Assembly (NCBI RefSeq): GCF_010015615.1
Contig: NW_024468935.1
Coordinates: 5,735,692 to 5,799,691 of the forward strand
Source of the DNA: Cucurbitaria berberidis CBS 394.84
Lineage: Eukaryota > Ascomycota > Dothideomycetes > Pleosporales > Cucurbitariaceae
Length of the DNA stretch: 64,000 nucleotides
Direction: 5' to 3'
Shown: positions 57,781-64,000 of the stretch, one piece after another
Layout: the number at the start of each line of letters is the position of its first letter
How positions within the stretch are numbered: position 1 is the stretch's first letter
Position numbers and translations under genes: made by a program
The notes under the pieces: generated by a model
Seen by the model: the letters and a program-made list of their open reading frames with translations, nothing else
The model's database searches: none
What the model was told of the DNA's origin: nothing

Positions 57781-59719
57781 ATTTCCTACGCAGGTCTTAC
57801 CACCTCGGTATTCTAGCCTGGTGAACGCATTCAACGAGGTTAATGTATGATAATTCCTTCCTATATTGTGTTTTGGTGCTTTCCTTTTCCTATTTAGTCC
57901 TCGGTTCGAGACCGCTATTGTACGTACATGGACAAACGAACTCACGACTTAACGACCACATGGCGAATGGAGAGACGCATCTGCGGGAATGGCGATGCAA
58001 GGTAGCAAATTCGAAACTCGAATCTCGTAGTCTATTCCCAAATGGGGCACAGCTCTACATCTCTTGCCTTGTTTAGTTTTTTCCCCCCATTCTTCCATCG
58101 GCTGTCTTTCCAGTCCAGCCCAGCCCAGCCCAGAATCTCTTAGGTTATGGTAATTTTATGCTGTGTTCCCCCCCACCTATATGTTGCATGAACGCGTGCA
58201 TGCATGACATCCCAACACCTGGGATCGGGCTGCCTTCCCCAACAATTTCTTTGGAGCGAGGTGAATGCGTTGTGTTTCCTTTCGGCCCTTTTGACGGAGT
58301 GCTGTGTCCGGATGACGTAGCCTCAAACTTTTTCACTGTATAGTGCGCTTTTGAGATGGGCTGGGGTTGTTTCGGTGTTGCTCTCCGCTTTTGTGTAATG
58401 ATAGTGTTTTGTTTGTTTGTCGGGTCAAGGGAAGGTTAGGTAAAGCGAGTCAGGTTTGTCTGGCACGCTTACATGGTACATTGCGTTGTGAATGTTTCTC
58501 TCTTTGTCTGTAGCTGTGTCGATCTCTATCAAACCAATGAGTTGAGCTGAGCTAAGCTTGGCTACGCAGCAATCTAGAACGCTCGCATGGTATGCAAGGA
58601 TAGCCCTTTGTTACTCAAGCATTGCTCAAGCTTTTGCTCGGCGGGAAGCGGGTCCTTCCGCGAGGATAAACGATGATACTGATCCCTCATCGCGGAGAGT
58701 CCGATACACGTGCGTACCGGCGTGGCGGAGGTTTGTTGGGAGCTCTCTACTGGTAAACTTACTTGCGTAGTGCATTGATGAGATTTGTGGAAAAACTGAT
58801 TGCTAGGTCAACAACTGTAGTGCTGTTTCGGGCGCTATACTACACTTCACTATACTGCTTCTCTTCTCTTCTCCTACCCGCTATTCGCCACCCGTTATCT
58901 GATCGCTTAGTACATGCTGTCAATAATAAGGGGCGGGGGGATTTCCTAGTTGCAGACGCATGCCTAGACGTCTTTTCCCTCCGCGGGCTAGAGTCAGTTT
59001 GCCCTGTGTGAATGCCATGCATGACAACGGAACAAAGCCTCACTCACACCACCGCAACTCATACACTACACCATGCCGAGATGCACTAAGAGGACTTTAC
59101 TCCGTAACTGTAGTAGCTTTACTGCTCCCCGCGCATGTCCGAATGGTACGTCCTAGGCAGCTAGCAAGCAACGCACATCGAATTTCCTTTGTACGATCTC
59201 CTGTGTTTCTCTCTCTGCTGGAACTCACCGGAGAGTCCTCCGAAGCGTCCCCGAGACAAGTACAAAAATGCGCGCCAAACAAACGGTTTGTGAATCGCGT
59301 GGCTATGAATAGTCGGCAGCGAAGATGGTCGTCGCGACCGAAAGTTTGCGGAGGGAAAAATCTGAAATATGTGCAGCTGGGATATTCCGGTTTAGCTAGG
59401 TATCGCGAGTAAGGGTGAAGCGCATGCACGGCACTTGGAAGGAGGGACGAGAAGATGTCTGATCACTCCACCTTATGACGCAGATATGGTGGGATAGTGG
59501 ACAGGAAAAGGTACAAAGGTAGAGTACTTGCGCCTTACTATAAGTTTCGATCGACATCTTGAGATTTGGCCATCTTTTTGGCATTCTTTGGAGAATCGAG
59601 CTTTTTCAAAGAAAAGCACGGATACTGAATTACATTCAAGTCAAGAGGACGAAAATATTCTGGGCTTCATTATACTTCAGCAACGTTCCTGTCCCCAGAC
59701 CACCACCACTGTAGCAGTC
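57781..59719. other. Gene-poor 1.9 kb region
   Basis: No supported gene. A CCAGC(CC) tandem at about 58114-58133 and GT-rich stretches are present. The 59528 in-frame ATG upstream of the next gene lies here and was not used. Confidence 0.4.
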
Positions 59720-60847
59720 ATGGCTCCGACAACAACACCAACACCTCGCTCTCCCCTCCTAGATATCCTCCCGCCAGAACTCCGGCTACAAATCTACGAA
59801 CACCTTCTCGTCGCCTGCACGCCACTCAAAGGCCCAACCGCGCGTCTCGACAAAAAATACAATCTGCACACGGCCATCTTGCGCGTAAACAAGCAAATCT
59901 ACACCGAAGCCCACTCCATTTTTCTCGGGAAGAACACTTTCTACATCACCTCCGTAGTACCGCTCCACACCCAGATGACCAGAAGTGGAGGAAGCGAAAG
60001 AGGAGCTAGATGCGGAAAAGAAGATGGTTCAGGCGCCTTCGAACCACCACTTCAGCTGAAAGATTTACCGCTCGTGAGGCATCTGGAGGTGGATTTGTTG
60101 TACTGTCCACTACCAGCATCACCACCGAGGACGATGATAAAGAGACCGCCCATGAGCTGTGCTACTGCTGCTGCTATGGAGAAGTCAGTCAAGGTACTCG
60201 CATGCGTGGGCGCAGAGCGCTATGTAACCAGCTTATCGCATATGCTGCGAGCGGTGACGGGAACGCTGTTGACGCTGAAGCTGTGCGCGGATACAAGGCG
60301 TTATGCTGCTGCTACGTCTACATGTTTTACTGATAACAAATTGAATGGGTTGGATGATGGACTGGTAGTAGATTCAGATTCCGACTCTGACTCCGACTCG
60401 GACCTTGAGCCTCAAGAATCAGACGCAGACGAAGAAGATGACTCGCCGCTCTCCATCCAAACCCTCCTCACCGGCTTCCACGCCGCAGACACACACCTAC
60501 GCTTCAAATCTGCACTGGCAAATCTCCCGCTCGAAACTATCCCGTTACATTTCTCTTTCCCTGAATCGTATTTTGACTTTGTGGTCGATAGGGCGGTTTT
60601 GCTGCAGAGTAGTTTGGTGTTTCTCGTCGGGCAGGTGTTGTTTGCTAGGAGCGAGGTGAGACTTAGAGCGTTGATGGAGGATATTAGCCATGATGGCGAG
60701 GATGGAGTTGTTAGTGAAGACAGTGGGGATGGTAGAGAGGAAAAAGAGCATGTTCAAAGTATCGATTTAGCGGGGATTATTGCCATTACATGGTCTGGGA
60801 GAGTTGTGTTAGGGAAAGAGGGTGTGGGGGCGAGGGTTATGTGCTAG
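59720..60847 (+). CDS. F-box/2EXR-like protein of unknown role
   Basis: A single-exon 375-aa protein starting MAPTTTPTPRSPLLDILPPELRLQIYEHLL. That helix-turn matches the 2EXR/F-box-like domain common in large fungal families, with the follow-on ILRVNKQIYTEAHSIFLGKNTFYI typical of them. The middle has an acidic Ser/Asp repeat (SDSDSDSDSD, residues about 215-240). An upstream in-frame ATG at 59528 would add 64 residues with no family match. F-box proteins usually recruit substrates to SCF ubiquitin ligases, but the partner and whether this copy does so are unknown. Confidence 0.7.
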   Translation: MAPTTTPTPRSPLLDILPPELRLQIYEHLLVACTPLKGPTARLDKKYNLHTAILRVNKQIYTEAHSIFLGKNTFYITSVVPLHTQMTRSGGSERGARCGKEDGSGAFEPPLQLKDLPLVRHLEVDLLYCPLPASPPRTMIKRPPMSCATAAAMEKSVKVLACVGAERYVTSLSHMLRAVTGTLLTLKLCADTRRYAAATSTCFTDNKLNGLDDGLVVDSDSDSDSDSDLEPQESDADEEDDSPLSIQTLLTGFHAADTHLRFKSALANLPLETIPLHFSFPESYFDFVVDRAVLLQSSLVFLVGQVLFARSEVRLRALMEDISHDGEDGVVSEDSGDGREEKEHVQSIDLAGIIAITWSGRVVLGKEGVGARVMC

Positions 60848-61505
60848 AAGATATTTCTTAGCCCAAGGAAAACAAACACAGTTCTCAGAGTATTATCTCA
60901 CACGCGTAGAATAGTAAGAAAGTAAAAGCATACTTATCTTCTACCTAATACAGGCTGATACACGAGTGTAAGCGAAATATAGGATGTAAGTATTTTCCTA
61001 TTATTATCGCCCTTAGACGTAAGACGTACAGGGCTGTGCAAGACGTTCAGTTTTCTAAAAGACACTCTGCAAATCCTAATACTTCCGATCCTAGTCACAC
61101 TAACTGGTAGCCAGGCTGTCATTAGGCTATCGTATGGACGCAGATCAACTCATTAAGTGATAGCCAGAATATCGTGAGGCTATCGTAGGATGCTCTTCAA
61201 ACATCTGGAAAAGGGCGTGATACATCTCGTAGTGTCGCGCCGATATGGTTCGCAAAGCAAACGAAAATCCTCCTCAGCTCACAAAGGGTTGACAACGGCA
61301 ACTGTCATCCATGTAGCAACGTGTTAACATGTTTGTCGCATGAGTAAAAACAAAAAAGCAGTAATGAAGGCGAAGGCCGACGATTTTCTCCCTCGGCGGC
61401 GCAACAACAGGGAAAAAGCCGGCATATGCTGCGTTGCAAACTCTGGACACCACATATTGTGTCTGGATGCATACATGTTCGCATCGCACAAGAATACGCG
61501 GTTGT
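60848..61505. other. Intergenic region between convergent genes
   Basis: No supported gene. It holds the 3' ends of the convergent F-box-like and DNA methyltransferase genes. Confidence 0.4.
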
Positions 61506-63914
61506 TTATTCCGAGTCTGAATCAGGGATGGTGATAATTTCTCCGTCCAAAAGGACTTGACGATGCTGCTTGCGGCGGCGAACGGTGGACGGTTCTGTGC
61601 GGGAGGAGGAGGCTTCAGTGTCATGGGACAGACCGCTGGAGAAGACGACGGGCTGGCGTGTATTGTTCCTTCTCCTACGCTGCGGCAGCGGGTCTAGCTC
61701 CTTCCGTTTCGCCCAGATTTGTAGCGGGCCGCGAGGCTGGACGGTCTTTTCGATGCGTGAGAGATACCGATATTCTGGCTCTGGCTCACGGGTAGAATGA
61801 CGTGGAGGGGTTGCGAAGAAGTCAAGTTCGATAGGCGCTGGCTTGGGGATGGTGATGCCCTTGTTCTCGAGGAACTCGTAAATGTCAAGCACTTCGTCTT
61901 CGGCGTCGATGAACCCGTGGTCAAAGGCTTCCATATGCGCAGCCCAGGTAAGGAAGTAGATCTTGTTTGCTTTAACTGGCCAGGCATTACCGCACTGCTT
62001 TTTGGCCTCCGTGGCGGAACCTGTGAAGCGGAAATTCGCGGGGAATCCTTGAAATTGCGCCAACTCTCGGCAGGTATTTGCTCTCTTCCCAGAGTGGTGC
62101 ACGTTCTCGCCACCTGAAGTAGTGATGCATTTTGCCAGGTTGACGTGAGGATCGAAAGCCTCCCTGTCTAATATAGGCTTTTCGAGGTGTGGTTGGTGGT
62201 ATGTATCTCGCTGAAAGCTGAAAGCTTGTTGCTCAAGCGGTTGTAGGGCATCTTTGATAGTGACATATCGCTTGAGTCCGCTATTGGTTGGACCGTGTAT
62301 GGGGCTTGGGAATGGTGGTAAAGGAATACCAATTCTGTCCAAGTTAGTATAACAGGATCATGACAATAAGAACTCCCAGACCTACTTAGCACCTACGAAG
62401 ACAAGCCTCCTTCGGTGTTGGGCGATGCCAAACCAAGCTTGATCTTGGATCTTCCATCTAACGTTGTACCCTCGATTTAGGATACCATTCACAAGAATTC
62501 GGAAAAACTTTCTATGCTTTTCCTGTGTCAGTAGACCGGGCGCCTGTTCCAGGCTAAAAGTCCTAGGCTTAACCTTGTGGAGCCAGGCTTCAACGGTGAA
62601 CAGCGTCATCATATTAGCTTCGTCATTCTTGCCATCTACGGTACTGTTCAATGAGCGAAACGATCGGAGACAAGTATGGGTAGAATACTTACTGCGCCAC
62701 ACTCCAGAAGCAACATGGGCAACTCATGTGCAAATGGTCGCAACCGTGTATACACCGTCTAGCCATGTTAGGGAAGTCGTGTGCATCCATTTCGAGGTGC
62801 ACCGCGCCGGGAAAATTCTTCTTGTACGCTTGCATGGCTTTAGCATCTTTTTCTAATCCCCATAGAATCTGATAGCCAGCTTGCTGAGCACCCGCGGAAC
62901 AACCTCCACATCCACAGTAACCGTCGCCAAAAGTGTAAGCTGGACATTTACGGGGACAATGTTGCAATCGTTTCGAGGGGTTGGGCGCCTCTTGTACAGA
63001 GCCATTGCGCTTATGGCTCTGTGCTAATGGAGGCTGCGTGGTACTTGAACTTGCGCGTGCCATTGGTATCGGTGTTGAAGTTGAAGAGGACTCTACCACA
63101 ATCTCGTGCTGAGAGAATTCTGCAACTTCTCGTTTAAGCACTCGTCGAGCTTCACCGCCGTATGACTTCGCATTGTAGTGTTGTTCCACCACATGCACCC
63201 AGCGGCAGATGAGTCTGCCCTTCTGGAAAACCCATTCCCTTATTTCGTCCTTGGTCTTCAATCGAAGCGGTACGCGAGAGTTAACTTGCGATTGGCCGAG
63301 TAACTCATAGTTGAGGTTCGTGAAGACACATCGGCGGATGCGAGTGACCTCCTCGCAAGATATTTCCTGTAGGCCTTGAACAAAGCGCGGTCGCTGATCG
63401 CCTTCTTGTACCTCAATCAGGATGAATAGGTCATTCAACTTGCCTACATTGCCGTCAATAAAAACACCCCGAAAGTGCCCTGGGTTTACATACGGTCAAA
63501 GAGTGGTTGTAGATACTCGACGCGCCTCATGCGGTACCCTCGGATGACTACTTCCTCAGTGTGAACATTTTCAACGATGCTCCGGACTAAGAAGAAATCA
63601 CCGGAAAGAAGGTGTTTGGAGGTTCGTCCAGAATGATCCTTAAGCTCGACAACACTGTCGGGGCGAATATCGCCACATTCGAGCGATAGTTTCGGCAGCT
63701 CGAAAGATTCCGGTAAAGGATCGGAACTCGGTGGCGCAGTCTCATAGAAAGAGAGGTCGTCGTCTTCGTCGCTCTCATTTGCGATTGGCTCATCTTCATC
63801 GACAGAATCCTCTGAATCGTATCGCTGAACATCTACCTCGTCTTCAGAGTAGGCTACAGTTCCATCTTCGTCGTCGCTGAAGGAGATGGCGTCCTCGAGA
63901 CTACAACCCGACAT
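61506..63914 (-). CDS. RID: RID/Masc1-type cytosine-5 DNA methyltransferase
   Basis: Four exons (63494-63914, 62693-63443, 62386-62643, 61506-62334) give 752 aa. The acidic N-terminus (1-65) is followed by a BAH-like region (about 85-230). Catalytic blocks: motif I FGDGYCGCGGCSAG (312-325), motif IV SCPCCFWSVAHT (381-392) with candidate catalytic Cys384, motif VI FSLEQAPGL with EQA (423-425) where most C5-methyltransferases have ENV, and motif VIII QHRRR (466-470). IGIPLPPFPSPIHG follows the third junction. An EQ-containing motif VI is a recalled hallmark of the RID/Masc1 family, which is needed for RIP in Neurospora and sexual development in Ascobolus. The C-terminus ends in IITIPDSDSE, a SUMO-interaction-like motif. 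All motifs are in frame, so the gene looks intact. Confidence 0.88.
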
Positions 63915-64000
63915 GGTGGTGATACGTCGGGGTTCTCGCGTTTCCCAAAGTAATGTCGTAGTTCGCAGTGGATCGTGTAGGCAAGGTTACAGGTGGAGGT

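Noticed and set aside
59528..59719. 64-residue N-terminal extension of the F-box-like protein
   Set aside because: The conserved domain starts shortly after ATG 59720, and the extension has no family-like sequence.
1..64000. CRISPR arrays, bacterial operons, intact transposons or viral genes
   Set aside because: No direct-repeat/spacer pattern, no transposase, reverse transcriptase or capsid-like ORF was seen; gene structure is eukaryotic throughout.

Overview
The window looks like nuclear DNA of a filamentous ascomycete (Pezizomycotina). Genes carry short spliceosomal introns of about 47-75 nt with fungal GTRNGT donors and CTRAY or TACTAAC branch sites. The gene set is typical: RAD7, bifunctional tryptophan synthase, an SPX phosphate transporter, a ferric reductase, a KRE2-type mannosyltransferase, an NLR-like NACHT-ankyrin protein, a Pho85-type cyclin and a RID-type cytosine methyltransferase. 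An AT-rich, CpG-free island and the RID gene suggest a species with past or present RIP (repeat-induced point mutation). A dothideomycete (Pleosporales-like) host is a guess.

Layout. 0-3 kb: end of an unidentified gene with an acidic tail, then RAD7, whose start codon is split by an intron. 5.4-13.9 kb: seven intronless, same-strand, diverged paralogues of a small cysteine-rich protein family that I do not recognise. They share an N-terminal Cys4 motif and one or two copies of a C-x(11-14)-W ... C-x9-C-x2-C module; this is the best candidate for an undescribed system here. 14-21 kb: low-affinity phosphate transporter, a 0.6 kb AT-rich RIP-like island, and tryptophan synthase with a 5-nt last exon. 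21.6-22.5 kb: a broken phosphotransferase-family pseudogene. 25-33 kb: ferric reductase, a CNL1-like BLOC-1 subunit, and a GT15 mannosyltransferase. 33-44 kb: a 2096-residue NLR-like protein, an MFS transporter and a luciferase-domain protein. 45-57.8 kb: a Pcl-type cyclin with a long gene-poor upstream region holding telomere-like G-tracts, a pathogen-related-protein homologue, a short PIP kinase-like protein and an SR-rich glycine-zipper protein. 59.7-64 kb: an F-box/2EXR-like protein and the RID-type DNA methyltransferase.

Most genes are unrelated housekeeping or nutrient genes and form no obvious pathway. Three themes stand out: the tandem cysteine-rich family, the genome-defence pair (RID homologue plus RIP-like island), and the NLR. 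All exon junctions were read by eye from splice signals, reading-frame continuity and family conservation; no search or transcript evidence was available.
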